12,524 nt of DNA from Spirochaetaceae bacterium (GCA_016649775.1 JAENWY010000038.1:1-12524), one strand, 5' to 3'; shown: positions 1 through 6,838, counted from the stretch's first letter. A program made the numbers and translations. Notes: generated from the sequence alone by a model not told the origin.

Positions 1-99
1 CGAACTGGCGCACTAAGCATCAATCACACTATTCTATATAATTAATTTATATCACTTTTCTCTAAGGATAGTTTAGAAAATATATGAATGAATAATGAT
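1..99. other. Left edge, no assignable gene
   Basis: Bases 1-30 are less AT-rich than what follows. Two + frames could be C-terminal tails of a gene entering from the left: frame 1 stops at 43-45 and frame 3 stops at 37-39. A minus-strand ATG at 18-20 could begin a gene running off the left edge, but it has no clear ribosome-binding site. The stretch is too short to choose among these. I see no terminator hairpin or tRNA fold I can defend. Confidence 0.3.
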
Positions 100-617
100 T
101 TATTTAGTTACATTTTTTGTAAGATACTCTTTACTTTCTATGATTATATAATCTGCTATTCTACTTTTATTAGGAAAGGCCTTTTTTATAAATCCTTCAA
201 TATATTCTTTAGTAGCTCTAAAAGCTACAACACGAGAAAGCAATGTTTCTCAATCTTTATCAATATGAATGCCTCTAGAATTACTAAGAACATAGGTGAA
301 ATATCAACTTACATTGCTTGGCTTTAAAGAAAGAATAGAAAAAACCTATTACACTAGAACCTTGTTGAGTATTAGAGACAAAGAGATCTTGCGTCCACAA
401 ATTATAGACTTTATTTTTTGTCTAAATTTAAAATATCAAAGTAGAATAAATCTAATAAAGCATAATGTTCTAACCCTACATACAACACAATATTGATATT
501 ACATAGCATTAGATCTTTGTTTTAAGCTTACTTTTTTTCTAAAATACAACCTAATAAAACAATAAGAAAAGCTAGAATATTAATTATGAAGGTACAAATA
601 TAAAACAATTCAATCAT
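100..617 (-). pseudogene. Decayed protein gene, family not recognised
   Basis: Reading the minus strand gives protein-like sequence that jumps between frames. From 345 down to the TAA at 100-102 one frame reads through except for two TGA codons (250-252 and 304-306). Both fall where Trp would fit (VS*YFTYVLSNS and DKD*ETLLSRVVAF), and the tail RATKEYIEGFIKKAF looks like a normal folded-protein segment. A second frame (421 to 287) gives VYNLWTQDLFVSN and SSVIGFFYSFF, and would join the first near 320-345. A third frame (617 to 411) starts at an ATG with a hydrophobic helix (FIINILAFLIVLLG), is broken at 528-530 and 522-524, then gives VGLEHYALLDLFYF. TGA is a stop elsewhere in the window (nnr), so recoding is unlikely. 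I infer one membrane-protein gene broken by at least two frameshifts and several stops; two adjacent genes are also possible. The EH...QG pattern loosely recalls small DUF1304-type membrane proteins, which is only a guess. Confidence 0.4.
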
Positions 618-739
618 ATATGAAATCTGAAATTGGATACAAATTATCAAAAATAAAAATTCTACTTAAATGTATCTTTTTTTAGTAATTGATAAACTTT
701 TATTTTAATTTACACAGCTAAATAATTACTTATTTTTTA
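618..739. other. AT-rich intergenic stretch upstream of glgA
   Basis: No convincing reading frame, hairpin or repeat is visible here. The stretch is dominated by A and T runs between the decayed minus-strand gene and the glgA promoter. Shadow frames exist but have no ribosome-binding site and no protein-like composition. Confidence 0.5.
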
Positions 740-768
740 TTGACGTTTGCACTTTAAGAGTTCATAAT
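740..768 (+). promoter_or_regulatory. Putative sigma-70-type promoter of glgA
   Basis: TTGACG at 740-745, a 17-base spacer and CATAAT at 763-768 together match the sigma-70 consensus well. The -10 box ends six bases before the glgA ATG at 775, so transcription should begin at or within a base or two of the start codon. This is a pattern match by eye in AT-rich DNA. Confidence 0.5.
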
Positions 769-774
769 AAGACA

Positions 775-2223
775 ATGAATATATTAATGGTAACAAGTGA
801 AACAGTCCCTTTTTCTAAATCTGGGGGATTAGCAGACGTAGTGGGAGCACTTTCTAGTGCACTAGCCCAATTAAATAACAAAGTCAGTATATTAATGCCA
901 GCATATGAGTTTATAGATTTGAAAAGCTTTTCTAAACCTATTGTTACTTTTGAAATCAAAATCAATAATCAACTAGAAACTGTCAAAATTATTGAAAAAG
1001 ACCTTGGTGGTGTAAAATATTTAGCATTAATTCATCCTGTATTTAGTCAAAGATTAGGAATTTATGGAGATAATTCTTTTACTCCTTATGCAGACAACTT
1101 TTCTAGATACACTTTACTTGCAAAGGCAGCTCTGCCACTTTGTAAAGCGTTAAATTTCAAAGTAGACATTATTCACGCTCATGATTGGACTGTTGGTTTT
1201 ATACCTTATTTATTAAAGCAATCAAAAGAGGAATTTTTTAAAAAAACAAAAAGTATTTTTACTATTCACAACCTAGCATATCAGGGAACATACTCTAAAT
1301 TTGATGCATTAAGTGCTAACATACCTTTAGATGAAAAAATGTTCTCAGGTAACACAGTTGAAAAACAAGTAAATATGTTAAAAACTGGTATCGAATTTTC
1401 TGATTATGTTACAACCGTTAGCCCTACTTATGCGAAAGAAATACAAACTAAAGAACTTGGTTGCAATCTTGAAGAAGTATTAAAAGAACGAAAAAATGAT
1501 TTATTTGGGATTATAAATGGTATTGATTATGATGAATGGAATCCTGAAACTGATTCCAATTTTTTAAATCATTTTAATTTAAAAGATTTTAGTGGAAAAG
1601 TTAAATTAAAAGCTGAAATTCAAAAAGAATTTGGCCTTAAAGTTGATCCTGACATTCCTCTATTTAGCATGATTAGTCGTCTTGCCGAACAAAAAGGTTT
1701 TTTTGAACTATTGTTTGAGAATGAAGAATGTGCACTTGAAACAATTTTAAGAAATAATAAGGTTCAATTTATTATTATAGGAACAGGTGATCAAAGGATT
1801 GTTGATAAATTAAAAGAACTTGATGCTAAATATAATAATTTATCTATTAATATTTTATTTAGTAACAAAGCTGCACATAAAGTTGAAGGTGGCTCTGATT
1901 TCTTTTTAATGCCAAGTAGATATGAGCCTTGTGGGCTAAATCAATTATATTCACTTCGATATGGGACATTACCTGTAGCTAGAAAAACTGGCGGACTTGC
2001 AGATACAATTCTAGATATCAATGAACACCCTGAAAAAGGTACAGGATTTTTATTTTCTGATATGAATAGTCATGCTATAATAGAAATAATAGAAAAAGCA
2101 ATATCATTATATTATAGTGATAAAGTAAAAATAAAAAAAATGAAAATACAAAGTATGCAAACTGATTTCACATGGGACAAATCAGCAAAACAGTATATTG
2201 AAATATATCATAGGGAGATATAA
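775..2223 (+). CDS. glgA: Glycogen synthase (ADP-glucose:alpha-1,4-glucan glucosyltransferase)
   Basis: Adds glucose from ADP-glucose to the non-reducing end of growing glycogen in the cytoplasm (GT-B fold, family GT5). The protein has 482 residues, the usual length. Visible hallmarks are the N-terminal substrate loop K15-S-GGLADV, HAHDW at 134-138, SRLAEQKG at 301-308 (the conserved Arg302 and Lys307), SRYEPCGLNQ at 381-390 with the catalytic-site Glu384, and a second KTGGLAD at 404-410. The N-terminus MNILMVTSE aligns with the family start, which fixes the ATG at 775. No Shine-Dalgarno sequence precedes it, and a promoter -10 box lies six bases upstream, so translation may be leaderless. 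The glgC start is six bases after the stop, so the two form an operon; glgC makes the substrate. No branching enzyme or phosphorylase gene is in the window. Confidence 0.96.
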   Translation: MNILMVTSETVPFSKSGGLADVVGALSSALAQLNNKVSILMPAYEFIDLKSFSKPIVTFEIKINNQLETVKIIEKDLGGVKYLALIHPVFSQRLGIYGDNSFTPYADNFSRYTLLAKAALPLCKALNFKVDIIHAHDWTVGFIPYLLKQSKEEFFKKTKSIFTIHNLAYQGTYSKFDALSANIPLDEKMFSGNTVEKQVNMLKTGIEFSDYVTTVSPTYAKEIQTKELGCNLEEVLKERKNDLFGIINGIDYDEWNPETDSNFLNHFNLKDFSGKVKLKAEIQKEFGLKVDPDIPLFSMISRLAEQKGFFELLFENEECALETILRNNKVQFIIIGTGDQRIVDKLKELDAKYNNLSINILFSNKAAHKVEGGSDFFLMPSRYEPCGLNQLYSLRYGTLPVARKTGGLADTILDINEHPEKGTGFLFSDMNSHAIIEIIEKAISLYYSDKVKIKKMKIQSMQTDFTWDKSAKQYIEIYHREI

Positions 2224-2229
2224 GAAAAT

Positions 2230-3522
2230 ATGAAAAAACAAGAAGCAGTAGCAATCATTCTAGGTGGTGGAAAAGGAACAAGACTTTATCCCCTTACAAA
2301 AGATCGTGCAAAACCCGCTGTACCATTTGCTGGTAAATATCGTTTAGTTGATATTCCAATCTCAAATTGTATTAATAGTGATATTATGCAGATTTATCTT
2401 TTAACTCAATTTAATTCAGCATCACTACATAATCATATAAACAACACCTACCAATTTGGTGCATTTACTCGTGGTTTTGTTGAGATTTTAGCAGCTGAGC
2501 AAACCTTAACAACTACTACATGGTATCAAGGAACCGCAGATGCAGTAAGAAAAAATATGTTTCACTTTAAAGACCAATCTCCAAAGTATTATGTAATACT
2601 ATCAGGTGATCAACTTTATAGTATGAATTTACAAGACATGCTTGAAAGACATGCTGCATCAGGAGCAGAAATCTCTATTGCTTCAAAACCAATTTCAAGA
2701 TCACAAGCTACAGGATTAGGCATAATTGGAGCTAATGAAGATGGAATTATTAAAAAATTTTATGAAAAACCTTCTGATGATTTAGATATAAGTGAATACA
2801 AAGTTCCTGCAGAGTTTTTAAAGAAATCTCTTAATAAAGAATTAACTGCTAATAATGAATATCTTGCAAGTATGGGTATGTACATTTTTAATGCAAAAAC
2901 GATGGAAGAAGTTCTAGATAATGATTTAACTGATTTTGGTAAAGAAATTATACCAAAAGCAATTGAAACAAGAAAAGTATTCTCATATATCTTTGATGGC
3001 TATTGGGAAGATATTGGAACAATTAAAGCGTTCTACGATACAAACTTAAACCTTGCATCAATGACTCCTGATTTTAACTTCTATGATGAAGAGATGCCAA
3101 TTTATACTCACCGTCGCCATTTACCTGCAACTAAAATTAACTTCTGTAATATATCAAGTTCATTAACTAGTGAAGGTTCAATTATAACTAATGCTTATAT
3201 TGTTAACTCTATCATTGGCGTTAGAACTATTATTGAAAGTGGTGCAAGTCTTGATGGTGTATATTGTATGGGTGCTTCATACTATGAAACTATAGATGAA
3301 GTTAAGGATAATGCTAAAAAAGGAATTCCTAACCAAGGTATTGGTCGTGGAACAATAATTAAAAAAGCTATAATTGATCAAAATTCTAGAATCGGAAATG
3401 GCTGTAGAATTGGAGTTGATGATATTAAAAGAGAAGATTGCGATACTGATATGTATTCTATTCGTGATGGCATTATTGTTATCAGAAAGAATGCTATTAT
3501 TCCTGATAACACAGTTATGTAA
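2230..3522 (+). CDS. glgC: Glucose-1-phosphate adenylyltransferase (ADP-glucose pyrophosphorylase)
   Basis: Makes ADP-glucose and pyrophosphate from ATP and glucose-1-phosphate, the committed step of bacterial glycogen synthesis, usually under allosteric control. The 430-residue protein has the N-terminal nucleotidyltransferase domain: GGGKGTRLYPLT at 12-23 with the following KPAVPF, YRLVDIPISNC at 37-47, GTADAVR at 101-107, SGDQLY at 125-130, FYEKP at 177-181 and YWEDIGT at 258-264. A C-terminal left-handed beta-helix follows from about residue 300, with hexapeptide-like turns such as SRIGNGCRIG. A ribosome-binding site AGGGAG lies at 2212-2217 inside the glgA tail, 12 bases before the ATG, so translation is probably coupled to glgA. 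A terminator follows the stop. Codon use matches glgA, and nothing suggests truncation. Confidence 0.97.
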   Translation: MKKQEAVAIILGGGKGTRLYPLTKDRAKPAVPFAGKYRLVDIPISNCINSDIMQIYLLTQFNSASLHNHINNTYQFGAFTRGFVEILAAEQTLTTTTWYQGTADAVRKNMFHFKDQSPKYYVILSGDQLYSMNLQDMLERHAASGAEISIASKPISRSQATGLGIIGANEDGIIKKFYEKPSDDLDISEYKVPAEFLKKSLNKELTANNEYLASMGMYIFNAKTMEEVLDNDLTDFGKEIIPKAIETRKVFSYIFDGYWEDIGTIKAFYDTNLNLASMTPDFNFYDEEMPIYTHRRHLPATKINFCNISSSLTSEGSIITNAYIVNSIIGVRTIIESGASLDGVYCMGASYYETIDEVKDNAKKGIPNQGIGRGTIIKKAIIDQNSRIGNGCRIGVDDIKREDCDTDMYSIRDGIIVIRKNAIIPDNTVM

Positions 3523-3536
3523 TTACTAGTAACACC

Positions 3537-3572
3537 AAAAAAGAGTACCGTATATTATGGTACTCTTTCTTT
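3537..3572. terminator. Bidirectional intrinsic terminator between glgC and yqeC
   Basis: AAAGAGTACC at 3540-3549 pairs perfectly with GGTACTCTTT at 3559-3568 around a 9-base loop. On the plus strand it is followed by a T-rich tract (CTTTAT), ending glgAC. Read on the minus strand, the same hairpin is followed by six T residues (A run 3537-3542), ending the nnr-yqeC operon. It sits between two convergent operons, as expected for a shared terminator. Confidence 0.85.
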
Positions 3573-3606
3573 ATCAATTTTATTTACTTTTCTAATTTTC
3601 AATAAA

Positions 3607-4317
3607 TTAATAAACTTTATTTTCTTTTATTGATCCTAATATAATAGGAGAAGATGATTTAATATTTTTTAATATCTCAATATCTTTTGTGTTAATTAAA
3701 TCACTTTGATTAAATAAAATAATTGATTTATGATAACTTTCTATCCTTTTGAGTAACCCTTCTGAACTATCAATTAATAATTGTAAGTAATTTTTATCAA
3801 CAACTAAACTCATATCATCTTCACCCATACAGAAATTAGCAGCACTATGATTAAAGCTACTCATTCCTGCAATAGCAATTACTGATGTTACATTTTTGGG
3901 AATAACAGGATCGCACGCTCTATGTTTCTTTAAAGGTAAACATCTAGCGCCATCAGCTTCTAGAATAGTAACATCATATTTTTTACTAATTAAGGGCAAA
4001 ATCTCGTCTCTAGGTGCAAGACTTTTTTTAGGATTCATTATATGTTGCTCAACAAATACTACAGATTCACCTTTTACAGGTTCATGCATAAAGAAATCAC
4101 ATTCTTCAAAAAAAATATAATCAACTTTAAAATCAAAAAAGCGTGGTGATTGAACCTTGGTGGTTGTACTCAATAATACGCTATAGCCTTTGGTCTTATA
4201 AAATTCTCCCAGAGCAATCATGGTAGTTGTTTTACCACCACCACCTGTAATTGCAATTACATTATTTTTTAGCTCCGGATTAAATATCATTTCATCTATC
4301 TTATTTAGTAACTGCAT
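3607..4317 (-). CDS. yqeC: YqeC-like accessory protein of selenium-dependent molybdenum hydroxylases
   Basis: YqeC proteins are P-loop NTPases found with selenium-dependent molybdenum hydroxylases (xanthine dehydrogenase type); their exact step in cofactor maturation is not settled. The 236-residue protein has the family's glycine-rich Walker A loop GGGGKTT at 25-31, a TTTK segment at 51-54 and the diagnostic LEADGARCLPLK at 119-130 followed by DPVIP at 136-140. The ATG at 4315-4317 has a good ribosome-binding site (AAAGGAA about five bases upstream) and lies 17 bases inside the Nudix gene, so translation is probably coupled. It is the last gene of the minus operon, just before the shared terminator. 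No hydroxylase, selD or molybdopterin cytidylyltransferase gene is in the window, so its partner must lie elsewhere if it still works. Confidence 0.85.
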   Translation of the reverse strand: MQLLNKIDEMIFNPELKNNVIAITGGGGKTTTMIALGEFYKTKGYSVLLSTTTKVQSPRFFDFKVDYIFFEECDFFMHEPVKGESVVFVEQHIMNPKKSLAPRDEILPLISKKYDVTILEADGARCLPLKKHRACDPVIPKNVTSVIAIAGMSSFNHSAANFCMGEDDMSLVVDKNYLQLLIDSSEGLLKRIESYHKSIILFNQSDLINTKDIEILKNIKSSSPIILGSIKENKVY

Positions 4318-4717
4318 AATATTCCTTTATTTGACTAATCAATGCTCTATCACTTGGAGCTAATTTATAATTTATTAGATTATCTATACTCTCCCATCTA
4401 AATTCTGTATGCACATATAGTTTAAATATGGGAGAGGGGTCTAATATTGTAATTTCGTGAGCTTTCAAGAAATAATGAATGCCTTTATTTTCAAAATCAT
4501 AAGTAGCTATTTCAGCTCCTACAGAAACTTCTACATCAAGTTCTTCTCTAAATTCTCTCTTTAATGTTTCTTCTACACTTTCATCCCAACGATTTTTACC
4601 ACCAGGAAACTCCCAAAAATTACCAATTGAACCTTTTGCTATTCGTTTACCAATTAACACTTTATTATCTCGAATACAAATACCTGCAGTGGTCATTCGT
4701 TCATTTTCATTTTTCAT
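4301..4717 (-). CDS. MutT-like Nudix hydrolase
   Basis: Nudix enzymes cleave nucleoside diphosphates linked to another group; MutT-like members remove oxidised dNTPs such as 8-oxo-dGTP. Numbered from the ATG at 4717, the 138-residue protein has WEFPGGK at 35-41 and the Nudix box: Gly40, Glu46, Arg54-Glu55 and Glu58-Glu59, the metal-binding core. The usual Gly near the end of the box is Asp61, and the segment between Gly40 and Glu46 (KNRWD) is atypical. The frame extends upstream to a GTG at 4729, but GGAG at 4724-4727 lies six bases before the ATG at 4717 and would overlap that GTG, so 4717 is the better start. It lies 22 bases after the membrane-protein gene and overlaps yqeC by 17 bases. 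The true substrate is unknown. Confidence 0.87.
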   Translation of the reverse strand: MKNENERMTTAGICIRDNKVLIGKRIAKGSIGNFWEFPGGKNRWDESVEETLKREFREELDVEVSVGAEIATYDFENKGIHYFLKAHEITILDPSPIFKLYVHTEFRWESIDNLINYKLAPSDRALISQIKEYYAVTK

Positions 4718-4723
4718 AAAATT

Positions 4724-4727
4724 CTCC
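4724..4727 (-). promoter_or_regulatory. Ribosome-binding site fixing the Nudix start
   Basis: GGAG on the minus strand, six bases before the ATG at 4715-4717. It directly follows the alternative in-frame GTG (4727-4729), which has no ribosome-binding site of its own, so the shorter protein is preferred. Confidence 0.7.
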
Positions 4728-4739
4728 ACAATTCAATTA

Positions 4740-5135
4740 TTACAAAATTACCCAAGCTGGAAATACAAAATGTAATAATGCAACAATGAAAATTATTATA
4801 GCATAATTTCGATGTCTAGTAATTATATTTTCATCAATAACAATTGAGAGCTCTTTCTTTACTAAAATGAAAGTGAAATTTATAGCTGAAAAAAATAGAA
4901 AAGCAGAAACCAACAAATCACCTAAAAAAGTAGGACCTGGAGAGATAGGAAAGAATAATGTTAAAATAGTTAGTGCATACCCAATAATCATTATCAGAAT
5001 TATATATTTTTCATGATTAAATAAATAATCTCTTATTCTAAGTAATGTTGGATTATAAATACCAAGAGAAGGTGATATAAATATCAAGCCTGTATATGTT
5101 AAATATAATAATGTTATTAACCATAATTGCATCAT
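4740..5135 (-). CDS. Small four-helix membrane protein, function unknown
   Basis: I do not recognise this 131-residue protein. It is strongly hydrophobic, with four probable membrane helices at about 4-22, 45-62, 70-92 and 108-129. Short charged loops include NHEKY near 40 and VKKELS near 93. There is no signal-peptide cleavage pattern, cysteine pair or metal-binding motif. Its ATG overlaps the nnr stop (ATGA, 5132-5135), so it is translationally coupled to nnr; a second ATG follows immediately and either could be used. A ribosome-binding site GGAAAGG lies about ten bases upstream, within nnr. The Nudix gene starts 22 bases after its stop. Its place in a metabolite-repair operon is the only clue to its role. 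Confidence 0.8.
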   Translation of the reverse strand: MMQLWLITLLYLTYTGLIFISPSLGIYNPTLLRIRDYLFNHEKYIILIMIIGYALTILTLFFPISPGPTFLGDLLVSAFLFFSAINFTFILVKKELSIVIDENIITRHRNYAIIIFIVALLHFVFPAWVIL

Positions 5136-6631
5136 TTTGCAATTACCTTTCCAACATAGGTGATTAAACTAATACTATCAAAGAATCCATTTTCTTTATA
5201 GCATTGCATCCCTGCTTCTTTATGCCATAAGACACCATATAAAGCGCTTTTATATGGAGATAAGCCACCAGCTAGTAAACCTGCAATACATCCGGCCAAG
5301 ACATCCCCAGAACCGGCTACTCCAAGAGCGGGGTTATCCCCAGCTACAACCACAGGTACTCTTGCAGCTGTAGCTATAAAAGTAACTGACGATTTACAAA
5401 CAACTATAGCACCGGTTTTAACACTTATCTTTTGTAATAGTTTTAAAAAGTCCTCAGGTTTATCATCTTTTCCAACTGTCCATTCATATTCAGGAACAAT
5501 TGCATTTGCCAATACCTTTAACTCTCCCATATGAGGCGTTAAAATAAGTGTACCATGTCCCTGTATTTTACCAACTTTATATAGTGAAGAAAAAGCACTA
5601 ATACCATCTGCATCTATTACAATAGGTTTCATAGTTTTTAATAATGAAAGTAATAACACTTCCCTATTTTCGCCCCATCCAGGACCACATAGTATAGTAT
5701 TATATTTATTTATATCATCTACTTCAGTTGTTGGATGAACTATAACAGAAGGAGATTCACTTGCAACAATTGGATATATAATTTCATCTACAAAAGTACT
5801 AACTAAACCAACCCTTGAAACAAAAGCTGATTTTGCTGCTAATCTAATAGCTCCGGTATATTTGTCAGAACCACCAAATATTGCAAGATGTCCTCTAATC
5901 TTTTTATAAGCATCAATTTCAAGAGGTATCAATTCAGGACTCTCATCATTAGCTAAATAAGCTGAAGGTTTAATATTCTTAGTAATAAATGGTGGAAATG
6001 AAGGATTTAATGCAAATACTTCACCACATCTTGCATGAATATTTGGATTATAATATATGCTTTTTAAAGGTCCAATACAAATAGTATAATCTGATTTAAC
6101 ACTTATATTATTGACATTGACTTCATCACCAAGTCCAGAGGGAATATCAATACTAAAAATCTTAGCACTACTTTTATTTATCTGATTTACTAATAATACT
6201 GCATCACCTTTTAAAGGATTTCTCAAACCAGTACCGGTTATACCATCAATAATGGTAGAAGCTGTAGCAATTGATTGAAGAGTTGTAGTATCTATTTCAT
6301 GATTCTTTATAGAAACAGTAAAAATACTATATCTTTTTATTATCTCTCTTTGTATTTGATTACAGTCGGAAATAGTTGAGCCAAGAAGAATAACAAGAAT
6401 ATCATTTATGCCATCATTAATTGCTTCTCTAGCTATTACTAATGCATCGCCTCCATTATTTCCACTACCAGCAATTATTACAATTGGTTCACTAGTATCT
6501 ATTTTAGTTTTAATAAATTGCCAAGCCTTCAATCCAGCTTCTTCCATTAAACAAATTGAGGGAATCTTATAAACTTCCTGTGACTTCTCATCAATATAAG
6601 AAGCTGTTTTACCATTAATTAAATTTTCCAT
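5132..6631 (-). CDS. nnr: Bifunctional NAD(P)HX epimerase / ADP(ATP)-dependent NAD(P)HX dehydratase
   Basis: Repairs hydrated NADH and NADPH. The N-terminal domain (YjeF_N, about 1-215) interconverts the R and S epimers and the C-terminal ribokinase-like domain (about 225-499) dehydrates S-NAD(P)HX at the cost of ADP or ATP. Seen in the sequence: AGSGNNGGD at 54-62, IIDGITGTGL at 127-136, IDIPSG at 161-166; then GSDKYTGA at 254-261, GPGWG at 316-320, IDADG at 339-343, TPHMGE at 365-370 and GSGDVLAG at 440-447 with catalytic Asp443. The 499 residues match the fused bacterial form. It heads the minus operon; its TGA stop overlaps the next ATG. No Shine-Dalgarno sequence precedes the ATG, and a candidate -10 box lies six bases upstream, so it may be leaderless. 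Confidence 0.95.
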   Translation of the reverse strand: MENLINGKTASYIDEKSQEVYKIPSICLMEEAGLKAWQFIKTKIDTSEPIVIIAGSGNNGGDALVIAREAINDGINDILVILLGSTISDCNQIQREIIKRYSIFTVSIKNHEIDTTTLQSIATASTIIDGITGTGLRNPLKGDAVLLVNQINKSSAKIFSIDIPSGLGDEVNVNNISVKSDYTICIGPLKSIYYNPNIHARCGEVFALNPSFPPFITKNIKPSAYLANDESPELIPLEIDAYKKIRGHLAIFGGSDKYTGAIRLAAKSAFVSRVGLVSTFVDEIIYPIVASESPSVIVHPTTEVDDINKYNTILCGPGWGENREVLLLSLLKTMKPIVIDADGISAFSSLYKVGKIQGHGTLILTPHMGELKVLANAIVPEYEWTVGKDDKPEDFLKLLQKISVKTGAIVVCKSSVTFIATAARVPVVVAGDNPALGVAGSGDVLAGCIAGLLAGGLSPYKSALYGVLWHKEAGMQCYKENGFFDSISLITYVGKVIAK

Positions 6632-6637
6632 AATTTA

Positions 6638-6666
6638 ACTTTACTACAACCGACCTAACTTGACAA
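6638..6666 (-). promoter_or_regulatory. Putative promoter of the nnr operon
   Basis: On the minus strand TTGTCA (6666-6661) is followed by a 17-base spacer and TAAAGT (6643-6638). The -10 box ends six bases before the nnr ATG, so the transcript would begin at the start codon. The -35 box overlaps that of the opposed thi promoter. The -10 match is moderate (four of six). Confidence 0.4.
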
Positions 6667-6688
6667 TAATATTAACTAATAATATGCT
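6660..6688 (+). promoter_or_regulatory. Putative promoter of the riboswitch-thiBPQ transcript
   Basis: TTGACA at 6660-6665 is a perfect -35 box. After a 17-base spacer, TATGCT at 6683-6688 serves as the -10 box. The expected start, about seven bases further at 6695, coincides with the first base of the riboswitch P1 helix, which independently supports the call. Confidence 0.65.
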
Positions 6689-6694
6689 ATTACT

Positions 6695-6770
6695 AAGTCC
6701 TGGGGTGGCCTAAAAAGCCTGAGATAAAACCCGTTTACTTGATCTGGATAATACCAGCGTAAGGAGACTT
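6695..6770 (+). ncRNA. TPP (THI-box) riboswitch
   Basis: The conserved TPP aptamer is visible. P1 is AAGTC (6695-6699) with GACTT (6766-6770). P2 is GGGT (6703-6706) with ACCC (6729-6732). A short P3 is GGC/GCC around 6707-6719. The THI-box CTGAGA lies at 6719-6724, and GATCTGGATAATACCAGCG at 6741-6759 contains the P5 stem CTGG/CCAG. The layout matches the thiM-type aptamer almost base for base in the core. It lies 68 bases upstream of thiB and should sense thiamine pyrophosphate. I see no hairpin with a U run between it and thiB, so control at translation initiation is more likely than termination. Confidence 0.95.
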
Positions 6771-6820
6771 CTATTTTATCAACTTATTTATTATTTCCCT
6801 TGGATCACATTTATATAATT

Positions 6821-6826
6821 AGGAGA
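6821..6826 (+). promoter_or_regulatory. thiB ribosome-binding site within a copy of the riboswitch P1 strand
   Basis: AGGAGA lies 12 bases before the thiB ATG. The nine bases AGGAGACTT at 6821-6829 are identical to 6762-6770, which include the 3' strand of the riboswitch P1 helix. Confidence 0.7.
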
Positions 6827-6838
6827 CTTTTTTAAATT

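Noticed and set aside
1..45. C-terminal tail of an upstream plus-strand gene, or a minus-strand gene start at 18-20
   Set aside because: Fewer than 16 codons are visible and two frames look equally plausible, so no call is possible.
250..306. The two TGA codons as selenocysteine or as Trp under an altered code
   Set aside because: TGA ends nnr normally with the next gene overlapping it, Trp is TGG in the intact genes checked, and the surrounding frame is broken elsewhere. Nonsense decay is simpler, even though yqeC hints at selenium use.
88..496. Plus-strand reading frames of 79 and 66 codons in the left intergenic region
   Set aside because: They have no ribosome-binding site and are rich in Phe, Tyr, Ile and Ser, as expected for the antisense of AT-rich coding DNA. 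The minus strand gives the more protein-like pieces.
3896..4120. Plus-strand reading frame of 74 codons inside yqeC
   Set aside because: It is the antisense shadow of a well-supported P-loop gene and has no ribosome-binding site.
6665..6685. Direct repeat AATAATAT at 6665-6672 and 6678-6685 as a regulator-binding site
   Set aside because: The repeat is low-complexity AT sequence inside a promoter spacer. With a riboswitch already present, no extra operator is needed to explain it.
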